Below are positions 7,438 through 15,236 of a stretch of 64,000 bases of DNA, piece after piece (the first letter of the stretch is position 1; each line of letters starts with the position of its first letter). Under the pieces are notes generated by a model. That model ran no database searches. It was not told the origin of the DNA and saw nothing but the letters and a program-made list of their open reading frames with translations. The DNA comes from CBDCBA01 sp965214125 (GTDB lineage: Bacteria > Planctomycetota > Phycisphaerae > Tepidisphaerales > Tepidisphaeraceae), in NCBI GenBank assembly GCA_965214125.1, contig CBDCBA010000016.1, positions 1-64,000 on the forward strand, read 5' to 3'. The position numbers were made by a program, and so were the translations under genes.

Positions 7438-8004
7438 GTGCGCGTCGTGCTCATCGTCCTCGCGTTCGCCTGCGGCGGGTGTTCGTACGACAGCCTCGAC
7501 AAGCCGGTCCGGCTCTACCCGTCGCGACACGCGGAGGTGTCGGGTCGGGTGGGGCATGACGGGCTGCACTGGACCGTGTTGCAATCGCGTGACGGCCGTC
7601 TGCGGCCACTGGGGGACGCGCGGTTTGCCGCCAACCGCGGCGATCGGCTGGGGCTGCGCCTTAATCCCGACGGGGTAGTGGTCGCGCTCGTCAACGGCGG
7701 GCACCACCGGGTGCTGGGCGAACTGCCGTGGGACGCCGCCTACGTCGCGTGGGCGACCGACGAGCGTCGCGCCGGGATGCGCGACCCGCTCGCGGGGCTT
7801 GCCGGCGTCAACATCGGCCTCAGGATCGAGGGCTTCAACCCGGTCGAATGGATGCTCGCCGCGGTAGTCGAGGCGGCGTTCGACGCGCTGCTGGGGCGGG
7901 ACGACGATGACGATGGCGACGAGGACTCTGCCGATCGCAGGGATCGGTACGAGCACCTCGAGCGCCATGCGGCTCCGAGCCGGCGACGAACGCGGGAGGA
8001 ATAG
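7438..8004 (+). CDS. Putative lipoprotein of unknown function
   Basis: About 188 residues. A short hydrophobic leader (VVLIVLAFACGGCSYD) contains two possible lipobox cysteines. A beta-rich middle region and a very acidic, then basic tail (a run of Asp residues, then Arg) follow. No family recognised. The start is taken at the second of two adjacent GTG codons because of the hexamer spacing; the first would add one residue. It ends 31 nt from the convergent topoisomerase VI A gene. Confidence 0.6.
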   Translation: MRVVLIVLAFACGGCSYDSLDKPVRLYPSRHAEVSGRVGHDGLHWTVLQSRDGRLRPLGDARFAANRGDRLGLRLNPDGVVVALVNGGHHRVLGELPWDAAYVAWATDERRAGMRDPLAGLAGVNIGLRIEGFNPVEWMLAAVVEAAFDALLGRDDDDDGDEDSADRRDRYEHLERHAAPSRRRTREE

Positions 8005-8035
8005 CGGCCGACGTTGCGCGTCGCGCGGCACGACC

Positions 8036-9181
8036 TTAGTCCAGCCACTGCTTCTTCTTCATCTTGGTGGGCAGGTACTCCTCTGTGATGAAGCTGAAGT
8101 CCTTGCTGCTGAAGGCTTCGAGCTCCATCTTCACGCCGCTCTTGAGCATTTGGCCGATCTCCTTTTGCCAGTGCTTTTTGTTGGCGAACCAGGGGTAGCT
8201 CATGATCTCCTTGGCGCGGCCGACGTCCTTGGAGTTGAGCTCGATGGTGGCAGAGTCGGAGATGTCGAAGGCGTCGCGGTCGAAGCTGCTCATGCCCAGG
8301 AAGCGCGCCTTGGGGATTGCCATGCGGCCGCTCTCGAAGGCAAGGTTGATGCTGCCCTGCTTGACGACGCTGTAGATGTAGTAGCCCCAGGGATCGTTGT
8401 CGGTCAGCACGTAGACCGGGAGCTTGAGCTCGTTGTGCATGCGGTAGACGAGCCGGCGCACCCCGCGCGGTGGTTGGCCGCCGCCGTGGATGATCATGCA
8501 GTTGTCCTTCTCCCAGAACCGGTCCTGGTTGAAGCGATTCCAAACGGCGCCCTTCTCGATGAGCAGGATGTACTTCGCGCTGCACTTCTTGAACTGGATC
8601 GTGTCGGCCTCGACGATACTCGGCACCGCCCATCCGCCGCTGCCCATGCGGGTGAGCTCGATCGTGTCGTTGTTGTCGACGATCGTCATCGGGCCGACCA
8701 TCGAGCCCTTGTTTTCGGCGTAAAGCCCGAGTTGCTCGCGGATGCTGGCGATCGTGACCTCAAGGTCCTCGATGATCGGGTCGCTCTCGCTCTGGTCGTC
8801 GAAGGTGTTCTCCTTCGTCCCCTTGATCGTGTGTTTTGTGTGGTAGTACATGTCACGAATCGAGGTGGTTTTGCCTTGATCCGCGAGTTCCTTGCAGCCG
8901 CTGGCGATGAGCATGGTCTGCATGAACTTCTTCGCCTGCGAGAGGTTGAAGAAGTTGCGCCGCTGGGCGGCGTCGCCCATAGTGATGATCTTCTTCTTCT
9001 CGTCGAACGCGGCGTTGCTGAGGCTGCGTGTGGGGATGTCGAAGCCGGGGTCCTCGCCGGAGCGGGCGTACTTGACCACGTCCTTGGCCATGCCCTCGAG
9101 CTTCTTGCTCGTCTGGGCTTGGGTGGTCTTGGCGCTAACGCGCTTCGTCGTTTCCTTGGCGGTCTTGGTGGCGGTGGCCAT
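8036..9181 (-). CDS. top6A: DNA topoisomerase VI subunit A (Spo11-like)
   Basis: The DNA-cleaving subunit of a type IIB topoisomerase. The 5Y-CAP motif TSIRDMYYHTKHT carries the catalytic tyrosine (Tyr112 or Tyr113). The Toprim domain has LLIEKGA (Glu209) and LTDNDPWGYY (Asp261, Asp263), which bind Mg2+. Length is 381 residues, with a Lys/Thr-rich ~25-residue N-terminal extension. The enzyme is mainly archaeal and plant and is sporadic in bacteria, so horizontal origin is likely. The longer frame upstream of the ATG at 9181 runs through hicA and is not real. Subunit B lies upstream on the same strand, separated by hicBA. Confidence 0.93.
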   Translation of the reverse strand: MATATKTAKETTKRVSAKTTQAQTSKKLEGMAKDVVKYARSGEDPGFDIPTRSLSNAAFDEKKKIITMGDAAQRRNFFNLSQAKKFMQTMLIASGCKELADQGKTTSIRDMYYHTKHTIKGTKENTFDDQSESDPIIEDLEVTIASIREQLGLYAENKGSMVGPMTIVDNNDTIELTRMGSGGWAVPSIVEADTIQFKKCSAKYILLIEKGAVWNRFNQDRFWEKDNCMIIHGGGQPPRGVRRLVYRMHNELKLPVYVLTDNDPWGYYIYSVVKQGSINLAFESGRMAIPKARFLGMSSFDRDAFDISDSATIELNSKDVGRAKEIMSYPWFANKKHWQKEIGQMLKSGVKMELEAFSSKDFSFITEEYLPTKMKKKQWLD

Positions 9182-9189
9182 ATGTAGTA

Positions 9190-9396
9190 CTACAGGGTAT
9201 TCGGGTCGATACCCGCCTTGTTCAGCAGGTCGCGCAAGGTGCCCGGCTTGAGCGGGCGGTTGCCATGGACTGGAATCGACAGAATGTTCGGGTTTGGCCG
9301 CTTGGAGTAGGTGCGGTGGCTTCCCTTGCTGCGCTCGAACTGCCAGCCGTGCCGCTCGACGATCTTGCAAAGTTCTTTGCCACTAATCTGCCGCAT
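9190..9396 (-). CDS. hicA: HicA-type toxin (mRNA interferase)
   Basis: A 68-residue double-stranded-RNA-binding-like fold. It has ISGKELCKIVERHGWQFER, then GSHRTYSKR with the catalytic His, and ends with LKPGTLRDLLNKAGI. This is the standard HicA pattern and size. HicA cleaves mRNA in a ribosome-independent way and is neutralised by HicB. The ATG is 1 nt after the HicB stop, so the two are coupled. It ends 8 nt before the topoisomerase VI A start codon, so read-through could transcribe that gene. Confidence 0.92.
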   Translation of the reverse strand: MRQISGKELCKIVERHGWQFERSKGSHRTYSKRPNPNILSIPVHGNRPLKPGTLRDLLNKAGIDPNTL

Positions 9397-9397
9397 G

Positions 9398-9616
9398 TCA
9401 GAACGCGACCTCCTCAATGCGGGATGGTGTTGTCTGCTGGGCACGCTCGCGAAGTGCGATGTCCGCCGCAGTTTCAAGCCAAAGGGATGCCGCCTCGCGG
9501 ACGTTGTCGATTAGCTCGTCCATCGTGTCGCCTTCGGTGACACAGCCGGGCAGCGCAGGAACCTCCGCCCAGTACCCGCCGTCCTCTTCCTGATGGATGA
9601 TCACTTTGAGTTTCAT
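9398..9616 (-). CDS. hicB: HicB-type antitoxin
   Basis: A 72-residue HicB: KVIIHQEEDGGYWAEVPALP, then GCVTEGDTMDEL and a helical tail. The partial RNase-H-like fold binds HicA. The C-terminus is short and shows no clear DNA-binding domain, so autoregulation is uncertain. I chose the ATG at 9616, not the one at 9634, because TACAAT ends 6 nt upstream of it and because homologues begin at this MKLKV. Antitoxin precedes toxin, the usual hicBA order in many species. Confidence 0.9.
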   Translation of the reverse strand: MKLKVIIHQEEDGGYWAEVPALPGCVTEGDTMDELIDNVREAASLWLETAADIALRERAQQTTPSRIEEVAF

Positions 9617-9622
9617 GTGGAC

Positions 9623-9628
9623 ATTGTA
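9623..9628 (-). promoter_or_regulatory. -10-like hexamer TACAAT for hicBA
   Basis: On the minus strand the hexamer ends 6 nt before the HicB ATG and lies inside the short gap behind (and 4 nt short of) the topoisomerase VI B stop codon. It gives the toxin-antitoxin pair its own start site. Confidence 0.55.
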
Positions 9629-9630
9629 GT

Positions 9631-11526
9631 TCAAGCCGCCTCGGTTTCGGCGAATAAGTCGCCGTCGGCCGCCTTGGCCGGGGATGTTTCCGGCTCCTCT
9701 GCCTCGTCCGCTTCGTCCTCGTCGCGCTCGATCACAACCACGTTCGCGTCGCCGTCGAGCTTGCCGGCCTTCTTGGCGGGCTTGACGTAATTGCCCTCGT
9801 CGTCGAACTGCATGTCAGCGGTTTCCGTGCGACTCTTCGCGACGGCCTTGAGCTGCTCGACCAGCTTGTCCGGGTCGACGTCGGTCATCTTCTCGCACGC
9901 CATCACCACCTCGCCGATGTACTTGGCGAACACGTCGCGCCGCTGCCCCTCGCGGGCCACACGCTGCTTGCGCCGGATGTACGTGTTGAGCTTGCGGCCG
10001 CACTCCTTGATCGCGAGCGTGATCTCCTTGCGAATCTCGTCGTAATCCGCGACGGCCTCCTTGCTCTCGCTCGTGAACGGCACCCAGACGCTGGCCATGT
10101 GGACGAAGACGATCAGCGGCCCCTCCGGCACGGCGTTGCGCGGCTGGCTCAGGCCATAGTTCCGCCAGTTCGTTGAAATCACCGCCTTGCTGATGCTGCA
10201 CGCGCTCGGCTGATAAAGCAGCGGCACGCGGTTGGCGAAGCGGATCACCTTGGCCCCCTCGTCCTTGGGCAAATCGCCGCCGTAGGCGATGCCGACCTCG
10301 ATCTGGAACGGGTTGCCGCGGTACACCGTCGGCTCGCGCGTCTCGGCCGTGTAGAACTCGGCCTTGATCTCCTTCAGAAGTCCCTTCAAAATCTGCTGCG
10401 GCCCGATCGGCACGAGGCAGTCCGTCGGCGGGTTCTGAATCTTCGTCTCCCCGATCGCCGCGTGGATCGCCTCGATCTGCGCGTGGTTGATCGAACTGCA
10501 ATAGCTCTGCGGCGTGATCGTCTCACGGCACGCCTTGTCGGCCGCCTTGCAGATGTCGTCGCTCACCCGCTTGGTGACGCGGCTGAAGCTTTTCTGAAGA
10601 AACTCGCCGAGGTGGTTGTGCTCGGTCTCCTTGAGCATGCGCATCAGCACGCCCAATTCCACGCCGTAGGGGTGGGGCTTGATCTCGTCGGGCGTCTCGG
10701 GAACTTCCTTCACCTCGCGCGGGAAGACGCGGTGCTCGCCGTCCGGGGCGGTGTAGACGACCTCGGCGTGCGGGTTCGCGATGGCCGTCTGCTCGAGGTA
10801 TTCATCAACGCTCGCGCGGCCTCGGGCGAACTTGCCCTCGAGGGTGATCGTCACGCTCGTGCCGCGCTTGATCTTCTCGCCGTCGGCGTCGAGCCACTCG
10901 TCAAGCGGCTCGTCAATCGTGATCTCCGGCCGGTTCTTCAGCGTGTCGATCGCCAGTTCGAACCGGTGCGCCGTCGCCCGCGGCGACGTTTTGCTGACGA
11001 TCTGCACTGGCTGGCCCGTCGTCAGCAGGCCGTACATGCCCGCCGCCGAAATGCCAATGCCCTGCTGCCCCCGGCTCATGCGTAGGCGGTGGAACTTCGA
11101 CCCGTAGAGCAATCGCCCAAAGACGTTCGGAATCTGCTGCTTCACGATCCCCGGCCCATTGTCCCGCACCGTCACCTTGAACTTCGTTGCGTTCCGCAAC
11201 GTCGACGCCTTCTCCCCCTCGGGCTCAACCTCCTGCTCGACCTTCCTCTCCGTGCTTCCGTGACTCCGTGGTGAGTTCCCATTGAGCGCCTCGATGATGA
11301 CGTAAACCTCCGGCAGAATCCCCGCCTCCTCGCAGGCGTCGAGGGAGTTGTCGACGGCCTCCTTGATGGTCGTCAGCAGGGCCTTGCGTGGGTTGTCGAA
11401 GCCGAGCAGGTGGCGGTTCTTGGCGAAGAACTCGCTGACGGCGATCTCCTTCTGCTTGGTCGCCATCGACTCGGCGGTGGCGGGGGAGCGGGAGGCCTTG
11501 GGTTTGGTCGTTGCAGTCTTCGCCAT
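9631..11526 (-). CDS. top6B: DNA topoisomerase VI subunit B
   Basis: The ATPase subunit of the type IIB topoisomerase. A GHKL domain carries KEAVDNSLDACEEAG (Glu56, Asn60), VRDNGPGI (119-126) and GQQGIGISAAGMYG (153-166). It is followed by the H2TH and transducer regions and an acidic tail. The 631-residue length is near that of archaeal homologues. Residues about 82-108 (NGNSPRSHGSTERKVEQEVE) look like an insertion between two conserved strands; the DNA there contains a CACGGAG-type repeat. The ATG at 11526 precedes a Lys/Thr-rich leader. The active enzyme is A2B2 and relaxes or decatenates DNA using ATP. Confidence 0.93.
   Translation of the reverse strand: MAKTATTKPKASRSPATAESMATKQKEIAVSEFFAKNRHLLGFDNPRKALLTTIKEAVDNSLDACEEAGILPEVYVIIEALNGNSPRSHGSTERKVEQEVEPEGEKASTLRNATKFKVTVRDNGPGIVKQQIPNVFGRLLYGSKFHRLRMSRGQQGIGISAAGMYGLLTTGQPVQIVSKTSPRATAHRFELAIDTLKNRPEITIDEPLDEWLDADGEKIKRGTSVTITLEGKFARGRASVDEYLEQTAIANPHAEVVYTAPDGEHRVFPREVKEVPETPDEIKPHPYGVELGVLMRMLKETEHNHLGEFLQKSFSRVTKRVSDDICKAADKACRETITPQSYCSSINHAQIEAIHAAIGETKIQNPPTDCLVPIGPQQILKGLLKEIKAEFYTAETREPTVYRGNPFQIEVGIAYGGDLPKDEGAKVIRFANRVPLLYQPSACSISKAVISTNWRNYGLSQPRNAVPEGPLIVFVHMASVWVPFTSESKEAVADYDEIRKEITLAIKECGRKLNTYIRRKQRVAREGQRRDVFAKYIGEVVMACEKMTDVDPDKLVEQLKAVAKSRTETADMQFDDEGNYVKPAKKAGKLDGDANVVVIERDEDEADEAEEPETSPAKAADGDLFAETEAA
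11246..11280. repeat. CACGGAG-type spaced repeat inside top6B
   Basis: On the minus strand this reads as three CACGGA-type words at roughly 9-nt spacing preceded by TCACCACGG. The same style of interspersed repeat, with CACGAA words, occurs at 42223-42302. Here it is read in frame as part of an extra loop of topoisomerase VI B. Confidence 0.5.
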
Positions 11527-11708
11527 AAGAGCTTCCGTGCTGGGGCGTGGTCGTCGTCCTACGCCGCGAGGCTCGCTTCGGATCGGCACGTCGGGCGGGG
11601 CCGGTCCAATAAAAGACACAACGTCGCCCGCAATGCCATCATGTTAGATTTCCGTACGGTATCGGCAAGAGCAGGGTTCGTCCGTGAGCCGGCGCCGCTC
11701 CTTGCCTC

Positions 11709-11738
11709 CACCAAACCGCGTTGCAACGCGGTTTGGTG
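11709..11738. repeat. Perfect 30-bp palindrome
   Basis: Two 15-nt halves (ACCAAACCGCGTTG core) meet with no spacer. It sits in the 229-bp gap (11527-11755) upstream of top6B and downstream of panD. It could be a cruciform, a dimeric operator or a repeat unit. The rest of the gap shows no gene. Confidence 0.8.
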
Positions 11739-11755
11739 AGGGTTCCTGCGCCGCC

Positions 11756-12139
11756 CTACATCGCCGGCAGGGTCGTGCCGTGGCGAAGGGTTTCGGTGTG
11801 CCGGTTGGCGTCGTCCACCAGCACCACGCGGCTTTCGTGCCGCTCGATCTCGTCCGGCTCGAAGTGGCCGAAGGTGAGGAGGATGACCTTGTTTCCCACC
11901 GCCGTCAGCCGCGCGGCGGCGCCGTTGATGCCGATCTCGCCCTTGCCCGGCTCACCGGGAATGATGTAGGTCTCCATGCGGCTTCCGCTGTCGCAGTCAG
12001 CGATCAGGACCTTCTCGTTGACGACCATGCCCGCGGCGCGGAGCAGCAGGGGGTCGACCGTGACGCTGCCGGGGTAGTTCACGTCGGTGAACGTCACGGT
12101 TGCGCGGTGAATCTTGGCCTTGAGCAACGTCGTGAGCAT
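11756..12139 (-). CDS. panD: Aspartate 1-decarboxylase (PanD)
   Basis: Makes beta-alanine from aspartate for pantothenate/CoA synthesis. 127 residues. It starts LLKAKIHRATVTFTDVNY, with the self-cleavage site Gly24-Ser25 in YPGSVTVD that yields the pyruvoyl group. EIGINGAAARL and VILLTFG complete the barrel. All processing residues are present. It is a single gene with no other pantothenate gene nearby. Confidence 0.95.
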   Translation of the reverse strand: MLTTLLKAKIHRATVTFTDVNYPGSVTVDPLLLRAAGMVVNEKVLIADCDSGSRMETYIIPGEPGKGEIGINGAAARLTAVGNKVILLTFGHFEPDEIERHESRVVLVDDANRHTETLRHGTTLPAM

Positions 12140-12221
12140 CGCGCCGCCACGTTAGCCGCCTCGGCGTGGGCGTGGTGGGGTGTGGTGGGGCGTGGCATCG
12201 CGTTCGCGTGCTGGTTTGCCC

Positions 12222-13040
12222 ATGAGCGACGTCACCTTCACCGATCGGCCGGTTCCTGTCGACGACGACCCGTACTCCGTGCGCCGGGCAAACGAAGCAT
12301 CCGATCACGGTGGGTTCGTCAACGTGGGGCAAACCGAGCGGCAGATCAGTGCGGGCGTTGGGGCGGCGCTCGTCGGGTTGGGGCTGCTGCGGCGAACGCC
12401 GTTGACGCTGGCGGGGGCCGGGGCGGGACTCGCGCTCATCGCGCGGGGCCTGAGCGGGCACAGCATGGCGTACGACAAGATGGGCCGCGACACCGCCGGC
12501 GACGCGCCGCCGGACCCGAGCCTGCTCTACGACAAGGGCCTGCATCTGGCCGAGGCCGTCACCGTGTCGCGGCCGGCGGACGAACTGTACCGCCACTGGC
12601 GCGACCTCTCGAACCACCCGGCGTTCATGCCCAACGTCAAATCCGTCGACGCCCGCGCCGATGGCAAGAGCCATTGGGTCCTCGAAGGCCCCGGCGGGAC
12701 GAGCGTCGAGTACGACGCCGAGATCATCGCCGACGAGGAGAACAAGCTCGTCAGTTGGCGCAGCCTCGGCGGGGCGCCCGTCGAGCACGTCGGCACCGCC
12801 CGGTTCCACGAAGCCCCCGGCGGGCGCGGGACGGAGGTTCACCTCGAAGTGCAGTACCTGCCACCCGGCGCCAGCGTGGTCGGCAGCGCGGTGGCGGGCT
12901 TTGGGCGCAAGCTGCTTTACCTCTTCGGCCAGGACCCCGGCCGGGATGTTCGCCGCGGCCTACGCAATTTCAAGCGCCTGATGGAAACCGGCCACATCCC
13001 CAGCATCGAGGGCCAACCCCGCGGCAATTGCAGCGCTTAA
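12222..13040 (+). CDS. DUF2892/SRPBCC fusion protein (cyclase/dehydrase-like)
   Basis: About 272 residues. After a polar N-terminus, two short hydrophobic stretches (about residues 45-85: GVGAALVGLGLL ... LAGAGAGLALIARGL) match the YgaP-type DUF2892 membrane segment. A SRPBCC/polyketide-cyclase-like domain follows (EAVTVSRPADELYRHWRDLS ... LVSWRSLGGAPVEHVG). SRPBCC folds bind hydrophobic ligands in a deep cavity; the ligand is not evident. This fusion is common in proteobacteria and planctomycetes next to stress-related alcohol dehydrogenases, as here. Confidence 0.8.
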   Translation: MSDVTFTDRPVPVDDDPYSVRRANEASDHGGFVNVGQTERQISAGVGAALVGLGLLRRTPLTLAGAGAGLALIARGLSGHSMAYDKMGRDTAGDAPPDPSLLYDKGLHLAEAVTVSRPADELYRHWRDLSNHPAFMPNVKSVDARADGKSHWVLEGPGGTSVEYDAEIIADEENKLVSWRSLGGAPVEHVGTARFHEAPGGRGTEVHLEVQYLPPGASVVGSAVAGFGRKLLYLFGQDPGRDVRRGLRNFKRLMETGHIPSIEGQPRGNCSA

Positions 13041-13057
13041 GCCATGCTCCGCAACCT

Positions 13058-13119
13058 GTAGGGTGGGATTGATCCCACCATCTGCTGGCAGCCCCGAGGT
13101 GGGATGAATCCCACCCTAC
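13058..13119. repeat. REPIN-like inverted repeat with GTAG heads
   Basis: Arms 13058-13079 and 13098-13119 (22 nt, one mismatch), each GTAG plus a GGTGGGAT/ATCCCACC hairpin. They are separated by 18 nt. Same family as 6670-6728. Confidence 0.85.
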
Positions 13120-13152
13120 GGCAGAACCCGAATCACGTATCCCGAGTTCCCC

Positions 13153-14331
13153 ATGAAAGCTTTGACCTGGTGTGGCAAGCACGACGTGCGCATCGAGCGC
13201 GTTCCCGACCCGTCGATCCTCGACCCGCGCGACGCGATCATCAAGGTGACGACCACGTGCATCTGCGGCAGCGATTTGCACCTGTACGACGGGTACATCC
13301 CGCGGATGGAGAAGGGTGACATCCTCGGCCACGAGTTCATGGGCGTTGTGGAAGAGGTCGGCCCGGAGGCGAAAGAGCGGCGGCCTGACCTGAACGTGGG
13401 CGACCGCGTGGTCATCCCCTTCCCGATCGCCTGCGGCAACTGCTGGTTCTGCCAGAACAACCTGCACTCCTGCTGCGACAACTCCAACACCACGCCCGAA
13501 ACGGCGCGCGAGCTCTACGGGGCCGAGCCGGCCGGCTTGTTCGGATACAGCCACATCCTCGGCGGTTACGCGGGCGGGCAGGCGGAGGCGGTGCGCGTGC
13601 CCTTCGCGGACGTCGGGCCGTTCAAGATTCCCGAGGGGCTGACCGACGAGCAGGTCGTCTTCCTGACCGACATCTTTCCCACCGGCTACCAGGCGGCGGA
13701 CAACTGCGATTTGACCGGCGGCGAAACGGTCGCCGTCTGGGGCTGCGGGCCGGTCGGGCAGTTCGCGATCAAGAGCGCCTTCCTGCTCGGGGCCGAGCGC
13801 GTGATTGCGATCGACGACGTCCCCGGCCGGCTGAAACTCGCGGGCGAGGCGGGGGCGACCACCGTCGACTTCAGCGACCACGACGTCTACGCGAAGCTGC
13901 AAGAACTCACCGGCGGGCGCGGGCCCGACGCCTGCATCGACGCCGTCGGCTTGGAGAGTCACGGCTTCGACGTCGGCAACCTCTACGACCGCGCCAAAAC
14001 CAGTCTCTACATGGCCACCGACCGCCCGGCCGTGCTGCGCCAGGCGATCATGGCCTGTCGCAAGGGCGGGACCGTCAGCGTGCCGGGCGTCTACGGCGGG
14101 CTGCTCGACAAGATCCCCTTCGGCGCCGCCTTCGCCAAGGGCCTGACGATGAAGATGGGCCAAACGCACGTCCACCGCTACCTGCCGGCGCTGCTCGAGC
14201 ACATCCAGGAGGGGCGCATCGACCCGACCTACATCATCAGCCACCGCCTGCCCCTCGACCAAGCCCCCGAGGGCTATAAGCAGTTCGCCGAGAACAAGAG
14301 CGAATACACGAAGGTGATCCTGAACGCTTGA
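13153..14331 (+). CDS. Zinc-dependent alcohol dehydrogenase (formaldehyde dehydrogenase-like)
   Basis: 392 residues of the medium-chain dehydrogenase family. The catalytic zinc ligands are Cys38 (CICGSD) and His60-Glu61 (GHEF). The structural zinc cysteines are 94, 97, 100 and 108. The Rossmann motif is WGCGPVG. The long DACIDAVGLESHG region with its YMATDR follow-up is typical of the glutathione-independent formaldehyde dehydrogenase-like branch. It probably oxidises small alcohols or aldehydes with NAD(H). A REPIN-like element fills the space before it. Confidence 0.9.
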   Translation: MKALTWCGKHDVRIERVPDPSILDPRDAIIKVTTTCICGSDLHLYDGYIPRMEKGDILGHEFMGVVEEVGPEAKERRPDLNVGDRVVIPFPIACGNCWFCQNNLHSCCDNSNTTPETARELYGAEPAGLFGYSHILGGYAGGQAEAVRVPFADVGPFKIPEGLTDEQVVFLTDIFPTGYQAADNCDLTGGETVAVWGCGPVGQFAIKSAFLLGAERVIAIDDVPGRLKLAGEAGATTVDFSDHDVYAKLQELTGGRGPDACIDAVGLESHGFDVGNLYDRAKTSLYMATDRPAVLRQAIMACRKGGTVSVPGVYGGLLDKIPFGAAFAKGLTMKMGQTHVHRYLPALLEHIQEGRIDPTYIISHRLPLDQAPEGYKQFAENKSEYTKVILNA

Positions 14332-14406
14332 ATACGTCTGAAACGCGCAGGATAGCGGCGGTGCTATGGGCCGCAGTTGAGCGCATGCGTGCGAGGCGGC
14401 TTTGGG

Positions 14407-14412
14407 TACACT
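14407..14412 (+). promoter_or_regulatory. -10-like hexamer TACACT, leaderless start
   Basis: The hexamer ends 6 nt before the GTG of the first of four tandem paralogues. It would be the only visible start site for that four-gene array. Confidence 0.5.
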
Positions 14413-14418
14413 TCGGCC

Positions 14419-14802
14419 GTGCGCCACGCGTTCGAACCGAATTTCGGCCAGGCGAGGCAACCTTGGACCGACTGGGCGGCCTGCTTGGTCGCAGCCAGCC
14501 TTGGCCTGGCAGTTACTGGGATTTGCGTGCGGTTGGGCTTTGGTGTAGCGGGCCGGGTGCTGGCCGACCTTCCAGGAGTCGCCGGTTGGCCGCCGCTCCT
14601 CGCGTTTATCGTTCTCGCCGTCTTAGCCGTTCCCGCCGTCGCCGCTTTCAGCATGGCTGCTGGGGCGTTGGCGATGCTGTGCGTCCTTTGGGTTTCGCAC
14701 CGCTTACGCCTTCACCCGTGCGAGTACTGCGGCCGCCGGCTTGTGGGTCTGCGCGACCACTGCTGCCGGACGACGCTGACGCCGAAAGGAGCACGGCGCT
14801 GA
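14419..14802 (+). CDS. Small membrane protein with C-terminal CxxC...CC cluster, paralogue 1
   Basis: 127 residues starting VRHAFEP at a GTG. The start is fixed by the matching N-termini of the next three genes and by the hexamer spacing. Two hydrophobic segments (roughly 33-55 and 70-98) follow. The C-terminus is HRLRLHPCEYCGRRLVGLRD followed by HCCRTTL, a candidate zinc-binding knuckle (CxxC-x10-CC). No known family recognised. Its stop overlaps the next ATG by one base (TGATG). Confidence 0.75.
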   Translation: MRHAFEPNFGQARQPWTDWAACLVAASLGLAVTGICVRLGFGVAGRVLADLPGVAGWPPLLAFIVLAVLAVPAVAAFSMAAGALAMLCVLWVSHRLRLHPCEYCGRRLVGLRDHCCRTTLTPKGARR

Positions 14803-15236
14803 TGCGGCACGCCTTCGATCCAGACTCGCGACGCCTCGCGACGCCGCGGAGCGACACGCTCCTGCTCGTGCTGGGCGTCTACGCGGCCATCGCAGGCGCG
14901 GTGGCGGGACTATCGTTCGCCCTCGCGCTCGCGTTCGAATGGCTGACGACTTTGCCTCCCGACGCGGGCGGCCGGACGTGGCTGGTTGCGATGGCGATGA
15001 TTGTCGTGGGCGTGCCCGTCGCGATCGGTTCAATGCTGCTTGGCGGCACGCTGGCGGTCCACATCTTGCTGGGCGTCACCCATCGCCTGCGTCTGCACTC
15101 TTGCGACCACTGCGGCCGCCGCCTCGCGTCGATCCGCGACCGCTGCTGCCGCACACCGCTCACTTGGAAGGAAGCCGCTCACCCATGCGATACGCCTTCG
15201 AACCGATGCCTAGGCGCTCGTCCGAGCCGGAGTTGA
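14802..15236 (+). CDS. Small membrane protein with C-terminal CxxC...CC cluster, paralogue 2
   Basis: 144 residues starting MRHAFDP. There are two hydrophobic segments (about 19-48 and 60-92). The tail HRLRLHSCDHCGRRLASIRD plus RCCRTPL aligns residue for residue with paralogue 1. The last ~21 residues extend past the conserved end and are read from DNA that also codes for the start of paralogue 3 in another frame (52-nt overlap). That extension may be dispensable drift. Confidence 0.75.
   Translation: MRHAFDPDSRRLATPRSDTLLLVLGVYAAIAGAVAGLSFALALAFEWLTTLPPDAGGRTWLVAMAMIVVGVPVAIGSMLLGGTLAVHILLGVTHRLRLHSCDHCGRRLASIRDRCCRTPLTWKEAAHPCDTPSNRCLGARPSRS

Noticed and set aside
9190..9477. HicA starting upstream at 9477
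   Set aside because: The extra N-terminal residues overlap hicB and are not part of the HicA fold. The ATG at 9396, 1 nt after the hicB stop, fits the family start.
12970..14460. Minus-strand open frame (~496 codons) opposite the zinc dehydrogenase
   Set aside because: The plus-strand dehydrogenase keeps all zinc ligands; the antisense frame has no recognisable feature.
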